This document shows, one piece after another, positions 10,628 to 22,414 of a stretch of DNA of 64,000 nt; position 1 is the stretch's first letter, and each line of letters starts with the position of its first letter. Both the position numbers and the translations under genes were made by a program. The notes under the pieces are model-generated. The model had not been told where the DNA came from. It saw only the letters and a list, made by a program, of their open reading frames with translations, and did not search any database. The stretch is from Staphylotrichum longicolle (lineage: Eukaryota; Ascomycota; Sordariomycetes; Sordariales; Chaetomiaceae): the NCBI GenBank assembly GCA_019096155.1, contig JAHCVI010000001.1:2728001-2792000 (forward strand), read 5' to 3'.

Positions 10628-11600
10628 TGTGGATTAGGTATGTGTGTTGGCGGGTTTGTTTGAGGTGGAAAAGGGGTTGGGAAAGGGAAGGCGCGCGCTC
10701 GCGAGGCACAAAGGTAAGGAAGGTAGGGTAAGGTAACTCGCAGCGGCGTGGAGAGTTTAGCTGGGTGTTGTTCCGGTCGTCATGCTCATGCTCTCATGCT
10801 CTGGCGTGTGTCGCGCGCGCTGGAGAACGCCAGAGCAATTGGCATTGGCGCTGTCGCAAACTCCAGTTAGGATGGCCGAAATGTTAGGTAAACCCAAAAA
10901 AGAACACGCCGCGAGAAACACAAAGCCGGTGGGTTGCTCCCCCCGCCGCAGGTTGCTGTCGGAGCTTGAATCGCCGGGTCCCTGAGACTTTGACACGGTC
11001 GCTTGTACGCTGATTGGCTCGTTCCCACGCGCCCCGAGGCCCCTGTGGCCGGCCGGCAAGCTCCGCCGCCCGAGCGCCGATCCTCGCATGCCGGACAGCC
11101 GCTCGCCGGGCCTGGCCAACGGCAAGTGGAGTCGTGATCGCCCGCAGTTGTGATGCCAGCTTGCATGGCGCATGGCGCATGGCGCATCCAACGGTGCAGA
11201 ATCCCGCCACGAGTATCCCGGTAAGGAACACCTGCAAGACAACAGCAATTCTATTCTTGAGTGAGCACTCTGTATCCGTATCCCAAGCCATGAACAATGA
11301 ACAACCATCCAAACATGCGTCCCCCAGCTCCAGAAGCCACCGCCAGAAACCTACCCCCCAAAACTTGCCTGCCTACCTTATGCCAGCCCTCATTGGTATC
11401 ACGATGCAGCCCGGTAATGGTACAAGCACACATGCAAAGAGAGAGTACAACCCCCAACCAGCACACCCAAATAAGAAACAGAACAACACTCAGCCCCACA
11501 TGCTCGATGCCCAATGTCATCCACAAAATAACAGATCCATTAGGTAGGTTACCCCCAAAACCCCAACCAGCAAATAATCAGAACCAAAAACCCTCTCCCC
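10628..11600. other. Intergenic: no gene recognised
   Basis: This is the promoter side of the QPCT gene. A small triplicated 9-mer (gcatggcgc, about 11164-11186) is present. From 11300 to 11600 the sequence is A/C-rich, consistent with the 3' end of the next minus-strand gene. Confidence 0.5.
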
Positions 11601-13412
11601 TCAATAATCTTCCTCTTCCTGACTGTTGATCCCCCTCATCGCCGCCCTCCTCTCCATCTCCTCCTCCATAGCCAGCCGCTCCGTAAAGCTCCTCGGCGCA
11701 AACCCTTCCCCTCCCGCGCGCCCGCCCCTCGCCAGCCCAGACGACGACGGCCGGTAACTCCCCATGGTCGCCGCCTCGGCCGCGCTGACGTCGTCGATGC
11801 TGCCCACAAAGAAATTCACGTCCTTCATGCCCGCGATCTCGTCGTATAGCTTGGGGTCCTTGATGGGCGCGATGGTCATGGACCGGCCCATGTAGGACCC
11901 GACGCTGTGGCCGAAGAGGACGGCCGACGGGGAGACGGGGGGAAGTTTTGTCGTGGCTGTTGAGGTGGAGGCTTCGGTTCCTGTTTGGTTGAGGGCGAGG
12001 GTGCGCAGGCGGCGGGCTGTGGTGGTTTCTTCGTCTTCGGAGGAGTCGTGAGTGTCGGGGAGGTACTTTGCTGAGGTGGAAGGGCCGGCTTCGTCGTCAA
12101 AGTCGAAGAGGGGATCCGAGTCGTCTATGTCGTCGTGTCCGTTGGATACGGTTGCGGTTGCTTTTGCTTTGGGAGTGGTGGCCGGGCTTTGGACTGGCCG
12201 GGCAAATGGGCTCGTCGCGGCCGGGGATGGTGATTTGCCCTTGGGTCGCATAGAGAGGAACTCGTTGTCAGACGCATCTTCGTCGTCGTATCGCGTCGGT
12301 TCCTGGGCCGGGGCTTTTGCCCGGCCGTTTCTGTGCTCCTGGTGTACATCCAGCGCCCGGACGGTCGCCTGCGAGTCGACCTTGGCGCCCATACTTGATG
12401 CGCCCTCCGGTTGCTCGTCGCCGTTCATCTCGACGAGCTCCTCCGGATCCGAGTTCACTTCTGTCCAGACCGTTCCCTCCTCCAGCGGACTGCGGGTGAG
12501 CGCTTGCAGCGCCTGGGTCGACGACACCTTTTTGGGTCTTGGAACCCAGTCCTCCTCGCCCTCGACATCGAGCAGCGACGTCCCGCTGTACTCGGTTGAC
12601 TCATCCTCGGTGACGACGACTGGTGCCTCGACCTCGAGCTGAGTCTCTTCCCCACTTTCCACAGCCGGGATGGTGGGGGGTTCCTTGGGAGAACACGACG
12701 CCGGAAACACCTCCTCGCCCTCAAATTCAAATCGCACCGCGTCGCGGGCTGCCCTTGATAGAACTCGAAGACCGGCGCAGCGCGCTGCGCCGCAATTTCG
12801 AGTCGCTGCCGGATGACTCGATTGATGACGTAGACCGGTCAGTCAGCTGCTCAAGGCTGCCGGCCTGCTCCCGTGACCGACAGGCAGCGTCTGCTTCACC
12901 TCCTCCACCTTTTTCACGTTGTCGGCTGTGAGTGTGAGCGACGGTCCTTCAGCGGACGGCGGTGGTGACATGGGAGGCGAGGAGAAGGCGCGGTCGTTGT
13001 TCTCGAGGAGCGGCAGGTACGTGGGTGTGAAGAGTCCCTGGAATTCCTTCTCGCGCGCGTGCGGGCTGCGCGGGCTGTCTTTGGGGGTGCCTGAGGTATG
13101 TCGGAGAACGGGTGGTGGCGACTTGCGGCCGTTCCAGGCGTTGGAATCGGTCGCGGGCGAATCGACGGCGTCGCGGGCGGGCGGGTTCAATGCCGGGTAC
13201 CGGCCCGCGGACATGGATTCGGCGATGACTCGAGAGACCTCGTTTGAAACGTGCTCTGGATACTTCTGGAGACACTCATCCATGTGCCTGTGGAACTCGG
13301 CAACCATGTCGCGCCGGTAGGCAGCAACCCGGCCATCGAGCTCGGCGAGCTTGCCGTGCAGCTCCGTCACGAGGCGCGCCGTGTCGTCCATGGTCGAGAT
13401 GCGGGCGGGCAA
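11601..13412 (-). CDS. Conserved disordered fungal protein (frame broken)
   Basis: Not recognised by name. The N-terminal part (from 13412; an inner Met lies at 13391) is a short helical/coiled segment (LVTELHGKLAELDGRVAAYR). Long Ser/Pro/acidic disorder follows. A conserved-looking C-terminal block starts near SAVLFGHSVGSYMGRSM and continues to KDVNFFVGSIDD. Between 12737 and 12868 the reading frame changes twice, and the middle stretch (SLEQLTDRSTSSIESSGSDS, then RRSSSSIKGSP and VRFEFEGEEVFP) is coding-like in a different frame from its flanks. Adding one C near 12865 and two G/C bases near 12740-12750 would join all three parts to about 603 aa. An intron spanning this would delete a very protein-like segment, so frame breaks are preferred. 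Confidence 0.6.
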
Positions 13413-14469
13413 TGCCGGAGCCCGAGGAGCCCCGCGAAGGTTAGCGGTGCGTGTGACTCGATTGTTGAAGAGGGATCGGCAGGGTGCAGAGCATGGGGTT
13501 TAGATAGGCGGGGCTTGGCGAGCGCCGTTGAGATTTGGGGGTTTTCGCGCGAGCCTTGGGGCGCTCGTAATGGGTGCGAAGTTGTGGCAAGACCACGCAA
13601 GATTCTCGTTTTGTGGAGGAGAGCGTGAGCCCTGACCAAGAAACTGGGGCCAAGGTGGTTTGTGGTGGTGAGGTAACGTCAATCAACGAGGGACCTCCAC
13701 TGCTTCGAGTTCCAGAACCTGCAAGTCCCGCCTGGGCCTGCGCTCAGTGGTCCCGCCTTGGCGTCGTAGGGCGCCGGTGGCCGGCGGAGGGTGTGTGGCA
13801 GGCCCGTGGGGGCTCCGCTTATTCGCGGGAGAGGGGGCTGTGGTGGGGTGCTGAGCCGGTGCGCTGGGAAACGGGTGCGTTCGATTGGCGATGCGCCTTC
13901 CGACAGCGCTTCACCGTCGCTGCACCTCGTCTGCACGCAATCAATTTGTGCAGGCCCTAGATGGAATGCTCTACCGGTGAACCCTAGCGAGAGGGGCTGC
14001 GTCGACCTCATTGGCACGGAACGGCGATGGGGGGGCAGTGTTCGCAGCAGCCTCATGAAGTTGTGGCCTTGACTCGGCATCACGACCAATCGCCCCAGCC
14101 GCTGACACAAGGCTCTTTCCAATCACTCTCTTCTTGTTGAAAACCTCGAGCAGCTCAGGTGCGGCGCAATGGGTCAATACGAGAGCCATGATCTGGTTGT
14201 GGCCGACAAGGGAGTGATGGACACGACTAGAGAATACCACGACAGCAATATCAGAGATTTGGACGGACAACATCTGACAATTTCTTACAGGGAGCCCAAA
14301 CTCTGACCACAAAGCTAGCAAACCTGCTGTTGCTGCGTAAACCGAAGCGCTCTCTCCAGACTTGTCGCTTTTCACCATTCAACACGCAGAGACGATGAAT
14401 CCAAAGCACGCAAGGGCACCGTACAGCCTTGGTTCTATGAACTCACTAGCCTGGCAGCTGAAGCACCTC
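13413..14469. other. Intergenic: no gene recognised
   Basis: GC-rich promoter region of the preceding minus-strand gene, then 3' flank of the membrane-protein gene. A tRNA-like D-arm string near 13960 was checked and rejected. Confidence 0.5.
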
Positions 14470-15523
14470 TCATCGCGCATGGCTGGGCAGCTCGTGTGCA
14501 TATTCCCCGACGGGAAGCTCATACACATGCTCGCCATGCCACATCTCTTGCGCCTCCTGCTTGACAGGCATCTCGACCACGGCTCTTCCTTGCGTGGAAC
14601 CATAATCGTCGATTATAAGTTCCCCAGCAGCCGCTGGCCGCTGCCGCCTTCGCCAAAGGAAAAACACACCGACGGCCAACAGCAAAAGACCGCATCCCGC
14701 ACCAACTGCGACTCCAGCGATGGCGCCCGGCGCCAGCCCACTAGACTGTGTCGATACGTCACTCGTCCACGCTGGTGGTGTGGATCTTGACGGGGACGGC
14801 CCAGCGTTGCTGCTCGCCGTTGCGCCCCTGCTGCTCTCGCTGAGCTGCCGCTGCTGCACGAGGTTGAATCCGTTCACGGGGGGCGCGTAGACGGTTGCTG
14901 CGGATAGTTTCACGACCGTCGAAGTCGGGATGTTAGTGCTCCGCGTGCTGAACCGCCGCGTGGGGTTGCCGTCGTCGTTGACGAGAGTGAGCGTGGTGGT
15001 GAGGAACGTGACGCTCAGAAACGAAATCGTCGCGCCCACTCCAGCCGTTGAAGTGCATTGGATGACTGATCGCTGGTTTTGAGGCAGGATCGCGCCCAGC
15101 GAGAACTTTCTGTTGCCTCATGTCAACCCTTCTCCATGGCTTTGGCTCCTCCCTTCAAGAGACGTACGGGGGACAGCAGTAGGTGTACTGCGTCTCCGCT
15201 GCCGAGTTGCCATCCAACACGGTGCTATGGACGGCACTGTAAGCCATGGGGCAGACAAAGGTCGGCCCAAGTGCCGTTGACGGGTTCGCGCTGCCGTCCT
15301 GGAGCCACCACGACGCCTGCTGAGGGAGCAAGCAGCTCTCCGCGCCGGTCCCGATGCCCCTGGTGTAGACGGGATCCCAGGCTAGGATGGAGCCTTCTCC
15401 TAGTTGCCGGTAGATGTATCTATCGCACCCTGCTGACGATGGCCATGGTGTCGGCACGGGAAAGAAGAGAACGGGTGTGCCGGACAGTGTCCCCAATGTT
15501 GGACCTGTCGCGGTGGCCGTCAT
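14470..15523 (-). CDS. Mid2-like single-pass membrane protein
   Basis: Fungal single-pass membrane protein with a cysteine-containing outer domain. Exon 1 starts at 15523 (MTATATGPTLGTLSGTPVLF) and has no clear signal peptide. Cysteines occur in SAGCDRY, GAESCLLP, TFVCPMAY and YTYCCPPY, the CCP-type pattern seen in this fungal family. Exon 2 continues VIQCTSTAGVGATISF, then a Ser-rich stalk, a membrane segment (LAPGAIAGVAVGAGCGLLLL) followed by the stop-transfer RRRQR, and a tail with HVYELP/HELP motifs common in fungal receptors of this kind. The intron (about 15167-15065) cannot be joined cleanly: the best donor gtacgt (15167) leaves the frame one base off. Alternatives are a weak donor gtctct after TAC with an acceptor at 15073, or one wrong base in the preceding C run. 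The total is about 310 aa. Function is unknown; a cell-surface sensor role is only an analogy. Confidence 0.65.
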
Positions 15524-16555
15524 GATGTGTCTGCTCTGCCAGGCGATGTCCTGGTTGCGAAACTAGATGTGCCTTTTGCGGCGACCCGGGAAAGGAAGAA
15601 GTGACCTTAGATGATATTTAAACGGGGTGTGGGTTAGGTTACAGGTGTAAAGGCGTGAAGCTCGCCGCAAGCGCCGCGAGCTGCTTCACGGTCATTTCAT
15701 CCAATGCACCGCGCCACAGGCGCCTAGCTCCCTGATACCTTGGCCCACGGTGCAAACCACACCACATTCCGCGCCGTCCAGCTACAGCACCGAGCTGAGG
15801 GAGGGTATCTGTGCGGCGGTCCAATTGGACGAGTTGCCGCGCGGTGAGGATAGGGGAGTTCGTTCAAGCACGAAGCATGCGGCCCAAACTCAGTGTGGCG
15901 AGTTAACCTGCTGCATAAAGCCGAAGGCTGACAATCTAAGGTGTGGTAGACGTATTGAGGGCGGCAGTCTGTCTGGAATTTTGGAAACCGGGAAATTGGG
16001 ATAAGTGGTTCAGGTACCGCGTCCGCTGGTCAGCCCTCCTACTGTCTTGCCATGTTCATTTGGCAAAACTGCAAGTTCAGTCCAATGTGCTTTAGTTTTC
16101 TTGCTGGATTGTCCTTGAGTCAAACGAAGCACCTAAAACAATCAACAACCATCTACCCTCCCTTGGGTTCCCCATTACGTGTGGGAATCTTCATCGACTT
16201 TGACATTTGAAGTTTTACGACAACCAAAAACTAAACAAACCTTTGCTCCAAACCCGGGTTATAGATTCTCTTGCCCAGGTCGGTCGGTCATCTTTGTTAG
16301 AAATGAAGAGGCAGAAAATATTACCAGAGATCCAGAAGGAGTTAATTGACTCAACTAAGTGTGAACTTAAACTCATCGACTCAACGCAATGCAGGAGTTG
16401 AACTAAATCCAGCGTCTAGGGTTCAGGCTTCTCTTCCACCATCAACCCTCGGCATCAAAGGATTTCCTATATCCCCAGGTAGCACATCTCCTCCAGAGCA
16501 ATGAGAGCAGCAATAGAATCTCCGAGCAAGCCACAACGCCTCACGTCGCCTGGAG
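15524..16555. other. Intergenic: no gene recognised
   Basis: AT-richer DNA between two minus-strand genes. A weak direct repetition of gactcaac-type words occurs at 16347-16400. No supported gene was found. Confidence 0.5.
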
Positions 16556-19500
16556 TCAGTTTCCCTCTTTCTTGGGATTTGAGGCTATAGCTTCAGAGAA
16601 CGAGACCGTCTCGGTAGTCCGGTTGTGCCGAGAAGTCTCGAAGTCAACAAACTCAAAAACCGAATCGGCTGCCGTCAGCTCAGATCCTTCCGAGCCTGGA
16701 GCAGGTTCGCCATTCTGCACCATCTGGAAGCAGGTTTCATCGCATTGACGGAGGATGTTCCCGACTTCCTTCCGGACCTTGGCCAAGTCCTTGAAAATGT
16801 TTCGGTCTGAGACAAGCGCAGTATAGTCATCGTTGACTTGACTGATAACTCCCCCTGTTCGCTGCGTGATCTTGTCGTGGAGCTTGACAAGCATCTTGTT
16901 GAGAGCTGTCTTGGTGCTGGATGCTACCTCTTCAAACATGGGGACTCGCTCCTGGTTGACGTGCTGGATCATTGTCTCTTTCATGCGCTTGAAGCTCCCG
17001 AGACCTAGCCAAGAGTTAGAGCCAGCAACACAAACATTTGGTGTGGTGTTTCCTACCAGATATCTGGGCGCAAGCCTGATACACAGGCACCATTTTGGAG
17101 CAAACAACGGCGTGGAAAATCTTACGCGCCTCCTGTTGCTCGGACCGGACGAGCTGTTTCTGGCTTCCTGTGTCCCTGAGGGTGTTTTTGTAATTCAGGA
17201 TCTGGCGGTCAATAACCCGGAAGGACCGGAGCTTTTCAAGTCTGGGCCGCTTCGCCATTCGCAAAGCGAACCTGGCGAATGCGTCTGCCAGGCACTTGGC
17301 GATATCATCTATGAATGTCGGAACACGGTCAACCAGGGTACCCTCCCAGTATTTTGCCATATGCGACATAAACGGGGCTGTTAGATCTGTTTGCCTGTCA
17401 ATATCCCTCTCACCAGAACCTTGTATCATGTGGGCAGAGCTTATCGAGAAGCTGACCTTGATTGAAATCGAACTGTCCCATCCGTGACTGGAACCCGCCT
17501 CTACGTTATTGTCAGCTCCGACCTTGCCAGGCACTCAGGAATCTCATCTACTCACCCCCGTGAACATGTCGCACGGTAGGTCGCCCATGCCATGCCACCT
17601 TCATCCCTGGATTTGCTCCAGGAAGCAACGGTTGCTGTTGCTGCGCCTGCTGCAATTCTGGCTGCTGAATCGAGTTTCCGAAAGATGGAAGCCCTGACTA
17701 CTCCCCGAAATTGCTCCAGCTTCTCCTTGGTAATAGTGACACAGTCCTGGCGGTTAGTGAAGTGGTTATGTTAGCTTTCCCTGGTGGTTTGAGATTGCAA
17801 ATGGCTATTGCATACCGACTTGAGGGTGTTGATGGATTCCTCGAGGAATTTCATCTCCATCTCTCGTAGATCATCCTCTAGTTTCATGGACTCGTGAACG
17901 ACAACCTGCAAGTAGAGCTTTTGAAGAAGGTTGGACACATCCGTAAGAGATCGTCGGCAAGTAGCTTGCCGAACGGACTGGACGATACCCAATATATGAC
18001 TCTTCAGGGCAGGTATCTCTGTGTCTTCCAGGGCGGCAAACCCTGAAATGGCTTCATCTCTCCTGAGTCTGCCAGATATTTTCTGATATGCCTTGCTGGA
18101 AATGCAGAAGACGGGGAGCTGGTTCGCAACCTCGGCATAGTCGCGTTGCACGTCATCTGGGTCGAAGCTGTCTTCGTCTTGCTCAGCTGCAGTGTCTTGA
18201 TCAAGTCTGGAAACTGGTTAGCTGTCTTTCATCAAATGAGGATTCGCCTGAACTAACTCCCTTAGACCTTTCGCAAATTGCCGCTGTATGATGGGGCGGG
18301 AGTAATTATTTCGGTACCTGATGCAAGCTGCCTTCATCTCAGACGTGAGTTTCTTGAGTTTGGCCTCAGCAACCTTGATATTCCGCTCCAGGGTCCGCTC
18401 CCGTTGTGCCAATTCCACTCCCTTCTCACGCAAAGCTTTCAGCTCTTCCTCAATTTCCGCAATCCCTCGAGGGGGATCCTCCTTGTCCGCATCGTCTTGG
18501 GTCTCAGTATGTTCGAGAGGCACGGTCTCAGCGAGATCATCCTTGGCCGTATTCTCAGCGCCCTCTGTGCAGATGCGCTTCTGAGGGCTTTGGTCCTCCA
18601 ACACAGCCGATCTCTTTGCCGGTAAAACCACCGTCTCGCCATCATCAGCAGGCATAGAATCCTGGGCGTTCCTGAGACCGCTGGCCTCCTTCCCCCAACT
18701 GGCCATTCTCACCATGGTCTCGACACATTCAGCACGGATTCGACACAACGCAGCTTGAATCTCGTTTCGCTCGGCCTCGGCGAGCTGGTGCTGATTTTGA
18801 AGCTGGTGTGTTCTATCCTCTTCAGGCACCACCCTCAGGACCTCTGTCATGGAGATGTCGTCTGTCTTGGAGCAAATGACGGTCACGTTGGAATACATAC
18901 CGTCAAATTGTAGTTGGCGCCTGAAAGACTTTCCCAGGAGCGTCTGTGCAGACTTGTCGTCAACAGCACGAGTGATCGGGGCGACGACCCAAAGACCGGT
19001 GCACTGCTCGATGTATTTGGTGACCACGGCAGACCTCGCTGCGTTTGAATCTTGAATTCCTGGCTACTACTTTGTTAGCGTCTCATACTCCCAGTGGAGA
19101 AGACAAGGCGTTGCCAGTACTTACCAGGTCAACCAAGACTAGTCCCGATTGGAGAACGGAGGATTTCACAAAGATCTTAACCACCTTGATCAGCGGCCAA
19201 TACTCCAGGTCCTTGCTCTCCTTCTCCTTCCCTCGACTTTTCTGTCTCGAGTCTACGTACTTCTCGAGTCTCTCCGAGAAATCCTTGCATGTGGTGGCGG
19301 AAATGGCCAGAACGGTGCCGAGAACTTTCTGGACGGTTGTATCCTCAACGAGAGTGTCGACGGTAAAGCTTGCGTCCAGAAAGTCTTTTTTCTCCAGGTG
19401 CGGGTGGACAGCACGGATTTTCGCGTAAGCGATGCCCGTCTCGGTCTCGCTGTTCGCATAGTCAGGATTCAGCTGCCCACTCCCACATCGCAGGTCGTCC

Positions 19501-19955
19501 AGCAGCAGGTGAAGTTCTTTGATCCATTCGCTGCCGCTGATGAAGTGGATTTCGGCGCGGTATTTCTCGTCTGCGTTGTCGGAGCGGTTGTATGAGATTT
19601 CCGTGCTCACCGCGGTGCATGCACGCATGCAATTTGTCGGGACGAGGAACTCCTCGTCTAAAACCGCGTTGATGAGGGAGCTCTTTCCAGCACCTGTGCT
19701 GCCAACGACGCCCACCACGGTGCGCTCCCGGTAGGCCTGAGATCGCAGCTCATCGATCGATTTGGTCCACTGACAAATCTCGTCAACCGCAGCTGCAGTT
19801 GACAATGCGGCCTTCAACTGGTCGAGGGTTCTGAGGCAAATATTGACACTGCTCTCGAGCTTGGCGTCGGAGGTTTCTGAGATCAGCTCCTGGAGGGAGC
19901 TGAAATTCACCGGATCTTTGGGTTCATCCATGTTTGGTCTGGTCAGGTCAGCCAT
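16556..19955 (-). CDS. Dynamin/SLIP-GC-like large GTPase
   Basis: Large P-loop GTPase with a dynamin-type N-terminal domain, resembling fungal homologues of nuclear GTPase SLIP-GC. Seven exons: 19955-19125, 19063-18258, 18206-17816, 17746-17556, 17500-17457 (44 nt), 17386-17057 and 17004-16556. All junctions are in phase, giving 1013 aa. G1 is GSTGAGKSS (residues 85-93), G3 is DLPG across the first splice site (276-279) and G4 is SKTD (342-345). A basic segment (PAKRSAVLEDQSPQKRIC) between G4 and a coiled coil (EIEEELKALREKGVELAQRE) looks like a nuclear signal. The C-terminal half is helical, as in dynamin-like stalks. The exact cellular role is unknown; animal relatives act in immunity, but for fungi this is only a hint. 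The coding frame is intact throughout. Confidence 0.85.
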
Positions 19956-21159
19956 CAGCTCAGTATCCTGCTTTGCTCAAATATCATAACATCTTCAAGA
20001 TTGCGAAGGTTGTGAGGTTCGAAGCATTTACCTTGCCTCCGCCCAAACGACACGCTCAGCTCGGTTCAGCATCTGAGAACGACCGATAGAGTTTTGGGTC
20101 AGAAGCTAACGGACTCTCTCACGCGCCAAGTTCGATGCCGAAGCGTTAGAACGGAGAAGATTGGAGCAGAAGAATGAAGGGAAAGAGCTGAAGATGTAGA
20201 AGTGGAGGAAAAGACTGAAGGGAGGGATATTGTAATGTGTAAGTGAGCAAGAAATGAATCAAAAGAAGAGAGACTCTCCTGGTCGCTTGAGCTGGCAAGC
20301 AAAAGCGATCGTAACCGTCTTGGATGAAGATCGCTGTTATCCGGGTTGTAGTTGGAGGTTCGAGAGAACGGTTTGGTTGGAAAGAAAGGTTGTCTGGAAA
20401 CGGCAGTCAGCAGAATCGTAGAGTATGGGAATCCTTCTACTTTCAGCTCAAGAATAAAGCAGGTAAACCAAGTGAGTGGGAAAGAGAAAGGGAAGGCCGA
20501 GGGGTGCAGGCGTCAACCATGTCATGGGAGCAATGACGGACGGGAGCAAAGGATTCACAGCCCTGAACACAAGGGAGTTTTGACGAATATATTCAACTGG
20601 TTTTAGAGTTGAAAATCAAGCTGCCTTTGTCCATGAGACGACTCAAGCTCCCCAGTGACTGTGGTTGGGAGTTGAGGAGTGTTCTTGCCCTCATTTGCAG
20701 TTGCAAGCGCGCCAACAGATCCCCTGCTTGGCGTTTCATTTTGAATGCAGTAAACCCTCTAAAGAACACACAAAATGACAGGAATCGGGTTCTTCGCTGT
20801 CCGAATTTCACTTGTGAAGTTCGATGCAGAAAGGAGTGACGTCCAAGTTGTTGCGGCTCATGGTGGTCATGCCAAGAGTGGGCCAGAGACCCCAGAAAAC
20901 ATTGACCGCCTTCCTCATTTATTGCAAGACATTCTGCCAGCGGCTCTCCCCTGGAGATTGGAGAGCGTCGTCTGGTTGCATCCTCACCACCACGAACCGT
21001 CGGATCTATAGAAGCATATCGTCCCTCACCACCACATTCAGGTCTTTTTCGTCAGCGGTGACACATTTTATTTCCTTCGAAACAACTGAATAGTTCCGCC
21101 ACTTCCGTCGGAGCTGCAAACGTCTGCCCTCCTCGGCCAAACTGATTCAACTTGAATTC
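19956..21159. other. Divergent promoter between GTPase and CFIm25 genes
   Basis: About 1.4 kb separates the two start codons. No coding region was recognised. The part nearest CFIm25 carries a periodic repeat (separate entry). Confidence 0.55.
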
Positions 21160-21360
21160 GGTGTCGCAACACAAGAGGTTCAGGTCTCCTCGCGCAACTG
21201 CAGAAACGTTTGCGTTCCGTCGCAACTAAATAAACCCTGCCCTTTTCGTCGCAACTTCAAATCCTCCTTTTCCATCGCAAACCGCAGGAAACCTGCGCAC
21301 CTCGTCGTAACTTCTGCCCGTTTCATCGCAACTGCAGAAGCCCTTCATCGCAACCCGAGA
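21160..21360 (+). repeat. Degenerate ~28-bp tandem repeat in the CFIm25 leader
   Basis: Eight copies of a TCRTCGCAACT-like word occur at roughly 21163, 21191, 21217, 21247, 21274, 21303, 21324 and 21346, often followed by TGCAG or TTC. Spacing is mostly 26-30 bp, then 21-22 bp for the last two. The array ends about 40 bp before the ATG at 21391, so it is probably in the 5' UTR or core promoter. Confidence 0.75.
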
Positions 21361-21390
21361 ACGTCGACTTTCAACTACACAAGCGTCATC

Positions 21391-22252
21391 ATGTCGACCA
21401 TCACGCCCACCGCGCTGCAGAGCTCGCAGCCCCCCATCATCCCCCTCTCTTTCAATGGGAACCAGCCCGAGACCATCCGCCTCTACCCGCTGTCCAACTA
21501 CACTTTCGGCGTCAAGGAGACGCAGCCAGAGGAGGACCCCAGCGTGTTGGCGCGGCTGAAGCGCCTCGAGGAGCACTACCAGGCCCACGGTATGCGCCGC
21601 ACTTGCGAGGGCATCCTGGTCTGCCACGAGCACAACCACCCGCACATCCTGATGCTGCAGATCGCCAACGCCTTCTTCAAGCTGCCCGGCGACTACCTGC
21701 GCCCCGAGGATGACGAGATTGAAGGCTTCAAGGCGCGCCTGGACGAGCGCCTGGCCCCCGTCGGCAGCCTTGGTGAGGGCAACAAGGCGGCAGACTGGGA
21801 GGTCGGCGACTGCCTTGCACAGTGGTGGCGCCCCAACTTTGAGACCTTCATGTACCCCTTTGTGCCGGCTCACATCACTCGGCCGAAGGAGTGCAAGAAG
21901 CTCTACTTTATCCAGTTGCCGCATTCAAGTATGTCGTCCGACAGATGGGCTGCGTTCGTTTAGATTGCTAACTGCGCTGTGTACAGAGGTCCTGAGCGTC
22001 CCGAAGAACATGAAGCTGCTCGCCGTCCCCCTCTTTGAGCTTTACGAGAACACCCAGCGCTACGGACCCCAGCTGTCCGCCATCCCGCACCTCCTCAGCC
22101 GCTACAACTTTGAGTTTGTCAATGAGGAAGACCAGGTGGTGGCCATGACTCCGGGCACGGGCCCGGTCGACGACGGCTACGTCCCGAAGACCAAAGTCCT
22201 GGCTGGAGGCGATGACATTGACATGACCAAGTCGGAGAACGGAACGCACTGA
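21391..22252 (+). CDS. Cleavage factor Im 25 kDa subunit (NUDT21/CPSF5)
   Basis: Subunit of the pre-mRNA 3'-end cleavage factor that binds UGUA elements; a Nudix fold without hydrolase activity. Two exons, 21391-21928 and 21987-22252 (58-nt phase-1 intron, gtatgt...gtacag), giving 267 aa. Family blocks are visible: IRLYPLSNYTFGVKE, RLKRLEEHYQAHGMRRTCEG, HNHPHILMLQ, FKLPGDYL, and the C-terminal VPLFELYENTQRYGPQLSAI and PHLLSRYNFEF. The acidic/Thr tail after residue 235 is a fungal addition. S. cerevisiae lacks this gene, while filamentous fungi keep it. Confidence 0.93.
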
Positions 22253-22414
22253 TAGGTGGAAGGGCTCGGTCGGGGTGGTTTTCTTCAGCAGGCGTCCGGC
22301 GTCAGGGGTTAGAAATCATGGAACGGGTACATCAGCGGCCGGGTGGAGGCTCGCATGGCCGTCTTTAGGAGGCCTACATCGGATTATACCCGAATTCAAT
22401 CCCACTTCTCGAAC

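Noticed and set aside
13940..14010. tRNA-like D-arm string (ctctaccggtgaac)
   Set aside because: No matching anticodon stem or T arm in the right orientation; no cloverleaf can be built.
21160..21360. CRISPR-like spacing of repeats
   Set aside because: The repeats are short and degenerate, in a eukaryotic gene leader, with no cas genes; better described as a tandem repeat.
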